Source: Pseudonocardiales bacterium (GTDB taxonomy: Bacteria; Actinomycetota; Actinomycetes; Mycobacteriales; Pseudonocardiaceae). Taken from it: DNA of 61,668 nucleotides. Both the position numbers and the translations under genes were made by a program. The notes under the pieces are model-generated. The model saw only the letters and a program-made list of their open reading frames with translations, was not told where the DNA came from and searched no databases. Location: contig JAHEXI010000008.1 of NCBI GenBank assembly GCA_023252195.1, positions 1 to 61,668 on the forward strand, written 5' to 3'. Positions 8,741 to 17,985 of the stretch are shown in pieces (the first letter of the stretch is position 1; each line of letters starts with the position of its first letter).

Positions 8741-10093
8741 ATGACTCCCACCCCCACGCCTCCCCAACCGTCTGGTGAGCACAGCCGCAGACAGCCCACC
8801 CAACGAGACCTCGATCCGCACCTGCACCGCTACGCCCAGCGCACCGCGGGCATGACCGCTTCCGAGATCCGAGCGCTGTTCGCGGTGGCCAGCCGGCCCG
8901 AGGTGGTATCCCTGGCCGGCGGCATGCCGTACCTGCCGGCCCTGCCGTTGGACTCGTTAGCTGACGAGCTGGCCCAGATGGTCGCCACTGAGGGGATGAC
9001 GGCGTTGCAGTACGGCTCGGCGCAAGGCACTGCGGAGCTTCGCGAGCGGATCTGCGAGGTGATGGCCCTGGAAGGGATCCGGGCGCACGCCGACGACGTC
9101 ACGGTGACCGTCGGTTCCCAGATGGCGCTGGACATGGTGACCCGGATCTTCTGCGACCCGGGAGACGTGGTACTTGCCGAGGCCCCGTCCTATGTCGGGG
9201 CGCTGACCACCTTCGCCTCCTACCAGGCGCAGGTGGTGCAGGTGCCGATGGACGACGAGGGACTGATACCCGAAGAGTTAGCCGCCGCGCTGGGTTCACT
9301 GCGCGCTGCGGGTCGCAGCCCCAAGTTCCTGTACACGATCCCGAATTTCCATAATCCGGCCGGCGTCACGCTGGCCGTGCCGCGCCGTGCCGAGATACTG
9401 CGGTTGTGCGCTGAGCACAAGGTGCTGGTCGTGGAGGACAACCCGTACGGTCTGCTGGGCTTCGACGGTCAGATCTATCCGGCGATGCGCGCCACTGACC
9501 CGGACAATGTGGTGTATCTGGGCTCGTTTTCGAAGACCTTCGCGCCCGGACTGCGGGTCGGCTGGGCGCTGGCCCCGCACGCGGTCCGGGAGAAGTTGGT
9601 GTTGGCCGCCGAGTCGGCGACCCTGTGCCCGCCGACGTTCACCCAGTTCGTGGTGGCCCGCTACCTGGCTGTGCATGACTGGAAAGGTCAGATCAAGACC
9701 TACCAGGAGGCCTATCGGGTCCGTCGAGACGCCATGCTCGAAGCGCTGGCGCACCACCTGCCGCCGGGGTGCCGGTGGACCCATCCGGCGGGCGGCTTCT
9801 ACGTCTGGCTCACCGTGCCCGAAGGGTTGGACACCAAGGCGATGCTGCCCCGGGCGGTGACCCAGCGGGTGGCCTACGTTCCAGGCACCGCGTTCTACGC
9901 CGAGTCGGACAGATCGTTGGCGGCTAGGCTGATGCGGCTGTCGTTCTGCTACCCGACACCGGAGCGGATCACCGAAGGGGTGCGCCGGCTGGCCGCCGTG
10001 CTGGACAACGAGCTCGAGTTGCAGCGCACGTTCGGTAGCCTGCGCCCACGCACGGTGTTCGGTTCGCAGTCCCCGTCTCCGGACACCGCTTAA
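8741..10093 (+). CDS. PLP-dependent aminotransferase, class I/II
   Basis: A 450-residue fold-type I aminotransferase without a GntR-type DNA-binding domain. The NFHNPAGVTL and VVEDNPYGLL motifs bind pyridoxal phosphate, and K265 in GSFSKTFAPG should form the internal Schiff base. It resembles the 2-aminoadipate/aromatic aminotransferase group; the true substrate cannot be told from sequence. It is divergent from the GNAT gene and followed after 38 bases by a D-Ala-D-Ala-ligase-like gene. This pair near parAB is typical of actinobacterial origins. Confidence 0.9.
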   Translation: MTPTPTPPQPSGEHSRRQPTQRDLDPHLHRYAQRTAGMTASEIRALFAVASRPEVVSLAGGMPYLPALPLDSLADELAQMVATEGMTALQYGSAQGTAELRERICEVMALEGIRAHADDVTVTVGSQMALDMVTRIFCDPGDVVLAEAPSYVGALTTFASYQAQVVQVPMDDEGLIPEELAAALGSLRAAGRSPKFLYTIPNFHNPAGVTLAVPRRAEILRLCAEHKVLVVEDNPYGLLGFDGQIYPAMRATDPDNVVYLGSFSKTFAPGLRVGWALAPHAVREKLVLAAESATLCPPTFTQFVVARYLAVHDWKGQIKTYQEAYRVRRDAMLEALAHHLPPGCRWTHPAGGFYVWLTVPEGLDTKAMLPRAVTQRVAYVPGTAFYAESDRSLAARLMRLSFCYPTPERITEGVRRLAAVLDNELELQRTFGSLRPRTVFGSQSPSPDTA

Positions 10094-10131
10094 GACTGAC
10101 CGGACACTGCGTAAAACTGAGGAGTCTTCGG

Positions 10132-11100
10132 GTGACCGATCGCACCGTCGCTGTGCTGGCTGGTGGGCTATCGCACGAGCGAGACGTGTCGCTTCGCTCC
10201 GGGCGTCGGCTGTCCAGCTCGCTGCGCGATACCGGGCTGTACGTCGAGGAATGGGACGTCGACGCGAAACTGATCAGCCGCATCAACAGCAGCCGGCCAG
10301 ACGCCGTCGTGATCGCGCTGCACGGCGGCGCGGGGGAGAACGGCGCCGTCCAGTCGGTGTTGGAGATATTGCGGGTGCCCTACGTAGGTGCCGATCCGCG
10401 GGCCTGCCGCCGGGCCTGGGACAAACCGACAGCTAAAGACGAACTGGCCCGCGCCGGATTGAGTACTCCGGAGTGGATCACGCTGCCCCACGCCACCTTC
10501 CGTGACCTCGGAGCCCAAGACGTGCTCGACGCGCTGGTCGCCCGGCTCGGCTTGCCGCTGATTCTCAAACCGCCCCAGGGCGGCTCCGCACTGGGACTGC
10601 ACCTGGTGCGCGAGGTCGCCGAGCTCCCGGGCGCCGTCGTGGGCTGCCTGGCCTATGGGGACTCGGTGCTCGCGGAGAGCTTCGTCGAGGGCGTCGAGGT
10701 CGCGGTTACCGTGTTGGACGGACCGGATGGGCCCCGGGCGCTACCCGCGGTGGAGATCGACGCCACCTCCGGGTTCTACGACTACACCGCCCGCTACACC
10801 GCGGGGCTGGCGACCTTCCACGCCCCGGCCCGACTCGATAGCGCAGCGGCCGCCGCGGTAGCCGACCTGGCAGTCAGTGCGCATCGGATACTCGGACTGC
10901 GTGATGTGTCCAGAACCGACGTGGTGGTCACACCGGACGGAGTGGCCCAGTTCCTCGAGGTCAACGTCGCCCCCGGACTCACCGAGACATCACTGCTCCC
11001 GATGGCGATCGAATCCACCGGCGCCCACCTAGGCACCATCTACGCCGCCCTCATCGAACGAGCCATTGCCCGCGGTCCAGGGACGCTTAGTCGAAACTGA
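10132..11100 (+). CDS. D-alanine-D-alanine ligase-like ATP-grasp protein
   Basis: A 322-residue ATP-grasp enzyme. The N-terminal AVLAGGLSHERDVSLRSGR matches the Ddl N-terminal domain, ALHGGAGENGAVQSVLE the next conserved loop, and the region LILKPPQGGSALGLHLV to FLEVNVAPGLTETSLLP the ATP-grasp core with its Mg-binding glutamate and asparagine. It could ligate D-alanine for peptidoglycan or be a dedicated dipeptide ligase; a housekeeping ddl normally lies elsewhere in these genomes. The GTG start follows GAGGAGT. Probably co-transcribed with the upstream aminotransferase. Confidence 0.85.
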   Translation: MTDRTVAVLAGGLSHERDVSLRSGRRLSSSLRDTGLYVEEWDVDAKLISRINSSRPDAVVIALHGGAGENGAVQSVLEILRVPYVGADPRACRRAWDKPTAKDELARAGLSTPEWITLPHATFRDLGAQDVLDALVARLGLPLILKPPQGGSALGLHLVREVAELPGAVVGCLAYGDSVLAESFVEGVEVAVTVLDGPDGPRALPAVEIDATSGFYDYTARYTAGLATFHAPARLDSAAAAAVADLAVSAHRILGLRDVSRTDVVVTPDGVAQFLEVNVAPGLTETSLLPMAIESTGAHLGTIYAALIERAIARGPGTLSRN

Positions 11101-11155
11101 GCGAGCGTCTGCCACGCACGTTGCGATTCTGCGCTTCGCCAGCACGTCGGACTAG

Positions 11156-11641
11156 CTAGAGCTCGGTCTCGTCGCACAGCTCGAAAGATTCGATCATTCC
11201 GAGAGCTTGCAGAGGACGTAGCACAACCCGACCCTTGGCTGCGAGACAGAAACCGATGTGGTATGCCTCGGCGTGCTGGCGTGCGTTCTCCAAGACCATC
11301 ACGCCCTGTGCACCGATGAACTCCACGCAACGCAGGTCCACTACAACCCGGCGACAGGTCCCAGCGTCGAGTTCGCGGTGGATAGCCGCGCTGAGCTGCG
11401 GCGCCGTTCGCGAATCGACCTCGCCGCTGACCCGCACGACCACATCATGCTCACGGTGATCGAGCGTCACACCGATCGACCGTTTCGACAGCCGTCGGTG
11501 GCGCTCCGATCTGGCAGCGTCCGGCTCCCCGTGGTTCGCTGCGTCCTGAGCCTCCGGATCCACGAAGCGCGCACGCGGACCTGCCCCCGGTCGCCGTGAT
11601 GGCGTGGCCTGCGCCATGTGGGAGGGTACCCCGGACAGCAA
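11156..11641 (-). CDS. STAS-domain protein lacking the usual phosphoserine
   Basis: 161 residues, with a STAS domain at about 55-161. STAS proteins of the anti-sigma-factor antagonist type bind RsbW-like kinases and are switched by phosphorylation of a serine in a D-S-S/T-G loop. Here the equivalent loop reads FIGAQGVMVL, with no serine or threonine, so the classical switch is missing. The N-terminal 50 residues are low-complexity and the start is uncertain (an ATG at 11615-11617 is an alternative). It converges on the ligase gene. Confidence 0.75.
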   Translation of the reverse strand: MLSGVPSHMAQATPSRRPGAGPRARFVDPEAQDAANHGEPDAARSERHRRLSKRSIGVTLDHREHDVVVRVSGEVDSRTAPQLSAAIHRELDAGTCRRVVVDLRCVEFIGAQGVMVLENARQHAEAYHIGFCLAAKGRVVLRPLQALGMIESFELCDETEL

Positions 11642-11772
11642 CTCTCGACACCCCCGTAGTGGGGTCGTTCACCAGGCGTGCCCGCTCCAGCGCCGCGTCC
11701 GCCGGCAGCTGTAACACGCACCACGCCGTGTACGCCGCCGCGACCGGGCTGGCCTACAACCGGCTGGCGCGG

Positions 11773-11798
11773 CATTAGCGCCGAACGAGGCGCTAATG
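11773..11798. terminator. Short hairpin
   Basis: CATTAGCGCC at 11773-11782 is perfectly complementary to GGCGCTAATG at 11789-11798, with a 6-base loop. It lies in the roughly 320-base non-coding gap between parB and the STAS gene. Nothing else is seen in that gap except the hairpin at 11924. Confidence 0.5.
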
Positions 11799-11923
11799 GG
11801 CCCGGACGGACTGTTGCCTAATCACCTCGCCCGCGTTATCAAGATCGTCGATAGTGAGCGATAACCGTGCAAAATCGCACGGCAACCACTCAGATTTGGC
11901 GATCATGGCAGTTCGTCGGGCCG

Positions 11924-11953
11924 TCGACAGGATCCGCTAGCGGATCCTGTCGA
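11924..11953. terminator. Terminator hairpin downstream of parB
   Basis: A perfect 30-bp palindrome: TCGACAGGATCCG at 11924-11936, CTAG centre, then its complement to 11953. It begins 10 bases beyond the parB stop codon and is the expected end of the long leftward rpmH-to-parB gene cluster. Confidence 0.7.
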
Positions 11954-11962
11954 GAAGGTGGG

Positions 11963-12958
11963 TCATGGGCGCATGAGGGCGACGATGCGCTCCAAGTCGT
12001 CGACGGAGCCGAACTCGACAACAATACGGCCCTTGCGGCGACCTAGTTCTACCTTCACGCAGGTGTCGAAGGCGTCGGAAAGGTTCTCAGCGAGCTGCTG
12101 CAGTCCGGGCGCCCGCATCGGGCGTGGTGCTGCCGGCTTCGGGGCGTTCTGGGCGGGCTCCGTACGGCTGAGTGTGACCGCTTCCTCGGTGGCCCGAACC
12201 GATAGTCCTTCGGCGACGATCCGCGCCGCCAATGTCTCCTGGGCGAACGACTCGTCCAGGCTGAGCAGCGCTCGGGCATGTCCGGCGGAGAGCACTCCGG
12301 CCGCAACTCGCCGCTGCACCGCGACCGGTAGCTTGAGCAGCCTGATGGTGTTGGTGATCACCGGACGGCTGCGGCCGATCCTGGACGCCAACTGCTCATG
12401 CGTTACCCCGAAGTCCTCCAAAAGCTGCTGGTAGGCGGCGGCTTCCTCCAGCGGATTGAGCTGGACCCGTTGGATGTTCTCCAGCAGCGCGTCGCGCAGC
12501 ATCGCGTCGTCTGCGGTGCCCCGCACGATCGCCGGGATGCAGTCCAGTCCGGCCAGCTGCGCCGCCCGCCACCGCCGCTCACCCATGATCAACTCGTAGC
12601 GACCCGTGCTGAGGTGCCCGACCGCCAGCTCAGCCGGCAGTGGGCGAACCACGATGGGCTGCAGCAGCCCGAATTCCCGGATCGAATGCGCGAGCTCAGC
12701 CAGCGCATCCTCGTCGAATACCTGCCGAGGCTGCCGAGGGTTCGGCACAATGGCCGCCATCGGCACCTCTTGGTAGACGGCACCGGCGACCTGGCCAGTG
12801 GGGCTTTCCACCTGGCCGTCGGGGCGCAGCCGCGACGCTGGATCACCTGGGACGCCGACCGGTCCGGTGGGGATCAGTGCCGCCAGCCCGCGACCGAGCC
12901 CGCCTTTACGCGGTACGGCAGCTGCCGGCTGGTGAGAAAGTGCGCTGCTGGGCGGCAT
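11963..12958 (-). CDS. parB: Chromosome-partitioning protein ParB
   Basis: A 331-residue CTPase clamp that loads at parS and directs origin segregation with ParA and SMC. The ParB N-terminal motif [14 protein letters not shown] is at 17-30, the CTP-binding G126-E-R-R-W-R-A132 box is intact, the helix-turn-helix lies near 170-200 ([17 protein letters not shown]), and a C-terminal dimerisation segment follows. The ATG overlaps the parA stop as TGATG. The parS sites are inside parA and at the start of rsmG. Confidence 0.97.
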   Translation of the reverse strand: MPPSSALSHQPAAAVPRKGGLGRGLAALIPTGPVGVPGDPASRLRPDGQVESPTGQVAGAVYQEVPMAAIVPNPRQPRQVFDEDALAELAHSIREFGLLQPIVVRPLPAELAVGHLSTGRYELIMGERRWRAAQLAGLDCIPAIVRGTADDAMLRDALLENIQRVQLNPLEEAAAYQQLLEDFGVTHEQLASRIGRSRPVITNTIRLLKLPVAVQRRVAAGVLSAGHARALLSLDESFAQETLAARIVAEGLSVRATEEAVTLSRTEPAQNAPKPAAPRPMRAPGLQQLAENLSDAFDTCVKVELGRRKGRIVVEFGSVDDLERIVALMRP

Positions 12959-14238
12959 CAGCGAGACACCTCCCGGTCAGCTGGACGGCCGTCGGCGCTA
13001 CGGGTGTGGTTAGGGACGCCGTGGTCCTGGTAGCGATGATCGTGTGCGATTTCTCGGGCAGCGTCGAGGTAGCTCAGCGCACCCCGCGAACCGGGATCGT
13101 AGACCAGCACCGTCTGCCCGAAGCCCGGCGCTTCTGAGACCTTCACGCTGCGCGGGATCACGGTGCGCAGGACCTGGTCGCCGAAATGTTCGCGGACCTC
13201 GGAGGTGACCTGGTCTGCCAGTTTTGTGCGCCCGTCGTACATCGTCAGCAGGATGGTGGACACCGTCAGTGCGGGGTTGAGGTGCGCCTGCACCAGCTCG
13301 ATGTTGCGGAGCAGCTGACCGAGCCCCTCCAGCGCGTAGTACTCACATTGAATCGGGATCAACACCTCAGGAGCGGCCACCAGCGCGTTCACCGTGAGCA
13401 GTCCCAGCGACGGGGGGCAGTCGATGAAGACGTAGTCGACACCCAGCTCGTCGAGTGCGACGCCGGACAGCGCCCGGCACAGCCGCGACTCCCGGGCCAC
13501 CATGGACACCAGCTCGATCTCGGAGCCTGCGAGGTCGATGGTAGCGGGGATGCAGAGCAGGTTGGACGATTGCGGGCTCACCGCGACCGCGTCGATGATC
13601 CCGATCTCCCCGAGCAGTACCTCGTACACCGACGCGGTACCGGCGCGGTGATCGATACCCAGCGCGGTGGAAGCGTTTCCCTGCGGGTCCAGGTCAACCA
13701 CGAGGGTGCGTAGCCCCTGCAGAGCCAGTCCAGCGGCGAGGTTGACCGTGCTCGTGGTCTTACCAACACCGCCCTTCTGGTTGGCCACCGCCAGTACCCG
13801 GCGCCGCGCCGGGCGAGGCAACTGGTCAGTGGGGTGCTTCACCCGAGTGGCCCGCTCCGCCTCCTCCGCGATCGGCGTCCACCCGACTCCGGAAGGCAGT
13901 GCGTGGGCTGAGACGCCTCTGGCGGCTTCAGGAGGAGCGCTGGGGGGGCAGGGCACGTGATGGGCTCCACTCTGTCTAATCGAGGGACTCTGTCTAGGCG
14001 AGGGCGACGGGCGAATGAGGGCGTGCCGAGGCCCCGGTCTGACTAACGCGCCATCGGACGGCGCGGTTTCACGTGAAACGCTCACAAGCGCTGCAGCGTG
14101 GAGCTCGGCGGGCTGTGACGTCACGTCGTGTGCCGCAACGTCGTGAATTCCGCTGTCTGGTTGGGCCGCAGCATCCGCTCGGGCCGCACTGTCGGGTCGG
14201 GTTGCACCGTCGGGCCATTTCGGGGCGCTCACACTCAC
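12958..14238 (-). CDS. parA: Chromosome-partitioning ATPase ParA
   Basis: A 426-residue Walker-type ATPase that positions origins together with ParB. The deviant Walker A motif K155-G-G-V-G-K-T-T162 is followed by DLDPQGN and [10 protein letters not shown] long proline/alanine/serine-rich segment of about 145 residues precedes the ATPase core; such extensions are common in actinobacteria. The GTG at 14236-14238 overlaps the rsmG stop and follows GGAGGAAGGA; the frame stays open further upstream inside rsmG. A parS site is embedded in its coding sequence at 14066-14079. Confidence 0.95.
   Translation of the reverse strand: MSVSAPKWPDGATRPDSAARADAAAQPDSGIHDVAAHDVTSQPAELHAAALVSVSRETAPSDGALVRPGPRHALIRPSPSPRQSPSIRQSGAHHVPCPPSAPPEAARGVSAHALPSGVGWTPIAEEAERATRVKHPTDQLPRPARRRVLAVANQKGGVGKTTSTVNLAAGLALQGLRTLVVDLDPQGNASTALGIDHRAGTASVYEVLLGEIGIIDAVAVSPQSSNLLCIPATIDLAGSEIELVSMVARESRLCRALSGVALDELGVDYVFIDCPPSLGLLTVNALVAAPEVLIPIQCEYYALEGLGQLLRNIELVQAHLNPALTVSTILLTMYDGRTKLADQVTSEVREHFGDQVLRTVIPRSVKVSEAPGFGQTVLVYDPGSRGALSYLDAAREIAHDHRYQDHGVPNHTRSADGRPADREVSR
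14066..14079. promoter_or_regulatory. parS site inside parA
   Basis: GTTTCACGTGAAAC is the perfect 14-bp core of the bacterial parS consensus TGTTTCACGTGAAACA; only the outermost base on each side differs. It encodes part of VSRETA in the ParA N-terminal extension. It is the expected loading site for the ParB encoded downstream. Confidence 0.92.
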
Positions 14239-14933
14239 CGATCCTTCCTCCTTCGTGCCTTCGCTAAGCGAGGGACACGCTGGGCCACCCGGCGCACCAC
14301 GATGACCGTCGTCGGCGGGTGCACAATGTTGGCACCGCACTGCACGATCTCCACGGCCGCCCCCCCGGCAGCCTGCACGGCGGCAACGTCACGGCTGGCC
14401 TCCTCGTCAGCACCGGCACCCTTGATCGCGAGCAGTCGGCCGCCCGGTGCCACCAGTGGCAGGCTCCAGCTCGCCAAGCGTCCCAGCGGGGCTACCGCTC
14501 GGGCAGTCACCACGTCGTTGCCGCCAACCTCAGCTCGAACCACCGGATCCTCGGCGCGCCCACGATGAACCTCGACGGTAAGCCCTAGCGCAGTGACTAC
14601 CTCTCGCAACCAGGCCACCCGCCGGGCCATCGGCTCCAGCAGAACAATCGACAGGTCTGGGCGGGCGAGCGCAAGAGGTATCCCCGGCAAACCCGCCCCG
14701 GAGCCGACGTCGAGGACCCGGCAACCCTGCGGCACGAGTTCGGCCAGCACGGCGGAGTTGAGAAGGTGACGTTCCCACAACCGATCGCCTTCTCGGGGGC
14801 CGATGAGTCCCCTGTCGACTCCCGAGCTTGCGAGCAACGCCGCGTAGCGCTCAGCAAGTGGATACCGGTCAGCGAACACGGTCTGAGCTGCGTCATGAGC
14901 GTCCGGCGACATCGGCTGTTTCACGTGGAACAT
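14235..14933 (-). CDS. rsmG: 16S rRNA (guanine-N7)-methyltransferase RsmG
   Basis: A 232-residue S-adenosylmethionine-dependent methyltransferase that modifies G527 (E. coli numbering) of 16S rRNA. The SAM-binding LDVGSGAGLPGIPLALARPD is near residues 73-92, and ERHLLNSAVLAELVP precedes it as in the family. Loss of this enzyme gives low-level streptomycin resistance in many bacteria. The first codons (MFHVKQ) are encoded by a parS-like sequence. It overlaps the parA start. Confidence 0.96.
   Translation of the reverse strand: MFHVKQPMSPDAHDAAQTVFADRYPLAERYAALLASSGVDRGLIGPREGDRLWERHLLNSAVLAELVPQGCRVLDVGSGAGLPGIPLALARPDLSIVLLEPMARRVAWLREVVTALGLTVEVHRGRAEDPVVRAEVGGNDVVTARAVAPLGRLASWSLPLVAPGGRLLAIKGAGADEEASRDVAAVQAAGGAAVEIVQCGANIVHPPTTVIVVRRVAQRVPRLAKARRRKDR
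14917..14932. promoter_or_regulatory. parS site at the rsmG start
   Basis: TGTTTCACGTGGAACA differs from the parS consensus at one position. It covers the rsmG translation start (MFHVKQ) and lies about 850 bp from the parS core inside parA. Two sites this close to parAB fit the usual parS cluster at the origin. Confidence 0.88.
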
Positions 14934-14987
14934 CGACCGTTCATACAGCCTGCAGACAAGACCCGAAGCGGGTCGGATGACCGTCGG

Positions 14988-15557
14988 TCACGTAGTGGGG
15001 GACACCACGACGCAGCGTTGCGGCTCCTCACCCTCGCTCTCACTGCGCACCCCATCCACGCCCGCCACCGCGTCATGCACGATTTTCCGCTCGAAGGGAG
15101 TCATCGACTGCAACCGGACCGGCTCGCCACCGTCGAGTACCCGCTGCGCTATCGACCGGCCCAGCTCGCTGAGATCATCTCGCCGAGTAGCCCGCCACTG
15201 AGCAATGTCGAGCATCAGCCGGCTGCGAGCCCCGGTCTGTTGCTGCACCGCCAGCCGGGTCAGCTCCTGGAGAGCTTCCAGCACCGTGCCGCGGGGCCCT
15301 ACCAACTTCGCCAAGTCCGCTCCGCCATCGATGCTCACCATGGCCCGGCCGCCCTCGACATCGAGATCGATATCGCCGTCGTAATCGACCAGGTCGAGTA
15401 GTCGTTCGAGATAGTCACCGGCAGCGTCGCCCTCCTGAACGAGAAGCTCCTCGCTCGGCGGCACGTTGCGGATCGACTCGCCAGCCCCAACCTCGTCATC
15501 ACCATCAAGGCGCGAGTTCGCTTCGGTCACCACATCAGTCGCCAGCATCTCCGCCAC
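14988..15557 (-). CDS. jag: Jag/KhpB (EloR) RNA-binding protein with KH and R3H domains
   Basis: A 189-residue cytoplasmic RNA-binding protein. The KH domain runs about 60-125 (ADLAKLVGPRGTVLEALQELTRLAV) and the R3H domain about 125-189 (RSIAQRVLDGGEPVRLQSMTPFERKIVHDAV). KhpB proteins affect cell elongation and division and work with KhpA. GTG start with AGGAG six bases upstream. It follows yidC by 29 bases in the leftward operon, the usual order. Confidence 0.95.
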   Translation of the reverse strand: MAEMLATDVVTEANSRLDGDDEVGAGESIRNVPPSEELLVQEGDAAGDYLERLLDLVDYDGDIDLDVEGGRAMVSIDGGADLAKLVGPRGTVLEALQELTRLAVQQQTGARSRLMLDIAQWRATRRDDLSELGRSIAQRVLDGGEPVRLQSMTPFERKIVHDAVAGVDGVRSESEGEEPQRCVVVSPTT

Positions 15558-15586
15558 AACTGTCTCCTCTCCGGGCGATCGCGCCC

Positions 15587-16705
15587 TCAGCGGCGCTTCC
15601 GGTTGGTCTTCTTCCGCGGTCGTGGCCGCTGCTGGATCATGCCAGGTGGCGCGGAGCCGTCCGCGCGCGCCGAGCCTTGAGCGCCCGAGGAACCTTCTGG
15701 GGAGCCAGACTGGGTCGGTCCCACCCCCTTCGAGACAACCCCGTTCGACCCCGCGCCTGAACCCACTTCTCTCGGATCCACTGGTGTTGCGGCCTCATGG
15801 TCCACCGCACCAGCGGTGTCCCGCTTTGGTCGCACAGGTTTCTGGCCTGGTCGGGGACCCAGCGCCTGCCGCTGGGCGATCGCGACCTCTTTCTTCTCGG
15901 CGTCCTCAGCCTCGATCTTCTGGTACACCACGCGCTGCTGGGCAAGTGTCCACAGGTTGTTGGACAGCCAGTACAGCAGGATCGCCAACGGGAAGAACGG
16001 GCCACCACCCACCACACCGAGCGGGAACAGGTACACCATCAGCTTGTTCATCATGGCAGCCTGCGGGTTGGCGGCGACCTGCGCTGGATTCTGTCGCGCC
16101 ACCGACTGCTTCGCGGTGAAGTGGGTCAGTACCCCGGCGACGATGGTCAGCGGCACAGCCACCACGGCGATCTGCCACCGCGAGATATCCCCATACCTGG
16201 TGAGCAACTCCGCGGGTTCGGTGATGAACGCCGACAGCGGCACGCCGAACACCCGTGCGTCCAGGAACGACTGCACATCCAGGGCACTGAACACGTAGTT
16301 TGCGGTCTGGCGGTTCGCCTCCGGGCTCAGCGCCGGCCGGTTGAACGAGCGCAGCACGTGGAACAGCCCGATGAACACCGGGATCTGCACCAGCACCGGC
16401 AGGCAGCCACCCAACGGGTTGACCCCGTGCTCGGACTGCAGCTTCTGCATTTCGGCGGCCATCTTCGTGCGGTCGTCGCCGTACTTCTTCTTCAGCTTCT
16501 GGATCTCCGGCGCGAACTCCTGCATCTTGCGCATCGAGCGAACCTGGCTGACGAACGGCTTGAACAGCACCGCGCGCAGCGTGAACACCAGGAACACCAC
16601 GGCCAGGGCCCAGGCGAAGCCATTGCCCGGCCCCAGCACGTAGCCGAAAGCCTTGTGCCAGAACCACAAGATGGCCGACACCGGGTAGTAGATGAAGTTC
16701 AGCAC
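15587..16705 (-). CDS. yidC: Membrane protein insertase YidC
   Basis: A 372-residue inner-membrane insertase of the Gram-positive (Oxa1/SpoIIIJ) type, acting alone or with SecYEG. Hydrophobic segments at about 5-25, 30-50, 105-125, 180-200 and 225-255 surround the cytoplasmic loop KMQEFAPEIQKLKKKYGDD. R44 in FTLRAVLFKP matches the conserved groove arginine. The C-terminus is basic (RPRKKTNRKRR), helping ribosome contact. GTG start overlapping the yidD stop (TAGTG). Confidence 0.95.
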   Translation of the reverse strand: MLNFIYYPVSAILWFWHKAFGYVLGPGNGFAWALAVVFLVFTLRAVLFKPFVSQVRSMRKMQEFAPEIQKLKKKYGDDRTKMAAEMQKLQSEHGVNPLGGCLPVLVQIPVFIGLFHVLRSFNRPALSPEANRQTANYVFSALDVQSFLDARVFGVPLSAFITEPAELLTRYGDISRWQIAVVAVPLTIVAGVLTHFTAKQSVARQNPAQVAANPQAAMMNKLMVYLFPLGVVGGGPFFPLAILLYWLSNNLWTLAQQRVVYQKIEAEDAEKKEVAIAQRQALGPRPGQKPVRPKRDTAGAVDHEAATPVDPREVGSGAGSNGVVSKGVGPTQSGSPEGSSGAQGSARADGSAPPGMIQQRPRPRKKTNRKRR

Positions 16706-17037
16706 TACGTCTCACTCTCGGCGTGGGAGCGGGGTGATCTCACTGGAGGAACCGGGTCCATCCCTCCAGGGTGCCAGGGTCCGCAGCGAAGTAACCGTCG
16801 CGCCGTCCACCACGACCCACGCAGCATTCCGTGCATGGTCAGTGCCTCGATCGCGTACGCGCTGCAGCTCGGGAAGAACCGGCAGGTCGGCGGCAACGCC
16901 GGGGAGATCCACTGGCGGTAGAACCGCAAGACCACCACCAGCAGCCGAACCACCGGGCCAGTTGCGACAACCGAGCTGATCTCCTGCGTCGGATGCGTTG
17001 ACACGGCAGGTTGCGCTCCGGGAGGCCGGCCCGTCAT
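16705..17037 (-). CDS. yidD: Membrane protein insertion efficiency factor YidD
   Basis: A 110-residue protein with the YidD hallmark [24 protein letters not shown] and the final [14 protein letters not shown]. It attaches to the membrane by an amphipathic N-terminal segment ([18 protein letters not shown]) and assists YidC. The first ~25 residues are poorly conserved. The ATG overlaps the rnpA stop by 4 bases (ATGA) and the stop overlaps the yidC start. Confidence 0.94.
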   Translation of the reverse strand: MTGRPPGAQPAVSTHPTQEISSVVATGPVVRLLVVVLRFYRQWISPALPPTCRFFPSCSAYAIEALTMHGMLRGSWWTARRLLRCGPWHPGGMDPVPPVRSPRSHAESET

Positions 17038-17456
17038 CGTCGCTTGCCAGGGTCTGCCGCGCTCGAGGCGCCCACCGCACGGGAGCTCACGAGCCGCCGC
17101 AGTGCGCCGTCGAGGTCATCACCCAGCGCCGCGCTACTCGCGCCGGCCGACGAGGGTAGCGCCCGCACAACCACGAGCGATCCAGCTGGAAGCGCCGCCA
17201 ACCGGGACCGCATGAGGTGGCGCAACCGGCGCTGCACGCGGTGCCGGACCACCGACCCACCGACCGTCCGACCGACCACAAATCCCACTTTGGGACCCGA
17301 CGTTGAGCTCACCGCCGGACTCACCGGCGGTGGCGTATCGGTGGAGCCGACACAGGACAGGTGCACGACGATGGAACCGCGAGCCGCCCGGCGGCCCCGC
17401 TGCACCCCCGTCGCGAAGTCGTCACGGCGGGTCAGTCGGGCGGCAGCGGGCAGCAA
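17034..17456 (-). CDS. rnpA: Ribonuclease P protein component
   Basis: The protein subunit of RNase P, which binds pre-tRNA 5' leaders. 140 residues with the RNR-type signature [17 protein letters not shown] at about 70-86 and [16 protein letters not shown] before it. The start is a TTG at 17454-17456 ([14 protein letters not shown]); no ATG or GTG exists upstream in frame before rpmH ends, and family members start at this point. It lies 25 bases after rpmH, in the universal rpmH-rnpA-yidD order. Confidence 0.94.
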   Translation of the reverse strand: MLPAAARLTRRDDFATGVQRGRRAARGSIVVHLSCVGSTDTPPPVSPAVSSTSGPKVGFVVGRTVGGSVVRHRVQRRLRHLMRSRLAALPAGSLVVVRALPSSAGASSAALGDDLDGALRRLVSSRAVGASSAADPGKRR

Positions 17457-17481
17457 CGCGAGATATCCGGCGTGAGAAGGC

Positions 17482-17625
17482 TTAGGCCGACAACTCTATG
17501 CGACCCTTGCGGCGCCGGGCCGCCAGGATCGCGCGCCCCGCGCGGGTACGCATGCGCAGCCGGAACCCGTGGGTCCTCGCGCGGCGACGGTTATTCGGCT
17601 GGAACGTACGCTTGCCCTTGCTCAC
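17482..17625 (-). CDS. rpmH: 50S ribosomal protein L34
   Basis: A 47-residue, strongly basic ribosomal protein: [20 protein letters not shown], then [21 protein letters not shown]. The GTG at 17623-17625 follows GGGAG and gives the standard length; an upstream in-frame ATG adds 18 non-conserved residues and is rejected. First gene of the leftward cluster; its promoter lies in the dnaA upstream region. Confidence 0.97.
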   Translation of the reverse strand: MSKGKRTFQPNNRRRARTHGFRLRMRTRAGRAILAARRRKGRIELSA

Positions 17626-17909
17626 GGCTGTCGTTCTCCCAGTGCTGTGGTGCGCGTCGCCATGGGCGAGGGCGCGCAAGAATGCCCGCCGGTGGGCGGG
17701 AGACGGGCCCGAGCCTAGGCGGCCGGGACCCTAGCCGTCAAAACCAGCGTCTCGCGTCACTGTCCGGGCGACACGCCGTTACATCGATGGTGCTTGCTTA
17801 CAGGGGGTTTCTGTGGCAGCACCCCAGGCTTGTTAGCTTGCGGCGCCCGAACACTGAAGGCCGCCTGGCAAGCTGGCACGTCGGGGACCCGGGGAGAGCG
17901 CGATCACCG

Positions 17910-17929
17910 TTATCCACAGCTGTGGATAA
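17910..17929. promoter_or_regulatory. Inverted pair of DnaA boxes upstream of dnaA
   Basis: TTATCCACA at 17910-17918 and TGTGGATAA at 17921-17929 are two perfect consensus DnaA boxes facing each other across 2 bases, followed by a weaker CTGTGGACG. They lie in the 360-base rpmH-dnaA gap, 57 bases before the dnaA start, well placed for DnaA autoregulation and possibly as one half of a two-part origin. Divergent rpmH and dnaA promoters should also be here. Confidence 0.88.
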
Positions 17930-17985
17930 CTCTGTGGACGCGTGGCGCTCCTGAAGTCCACCACCGGCGGAAGGGGAGTCAGCGG

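Noticed and set aside
15797-16921. A 374-codon open frame opposite yidC and yidD
   Set aside because: Shadow of conserved genes; histidine/arginine/glutamine-rich composition and no ribosome binding site.
17794-17985. Upstream extension of dnaA
   Set aside because: The added 64 codons run through the DnaA boxes and have no similarity to DnaA; the GTG at 17986 has a good ribosome binding site and the normal N-terminus follows it.
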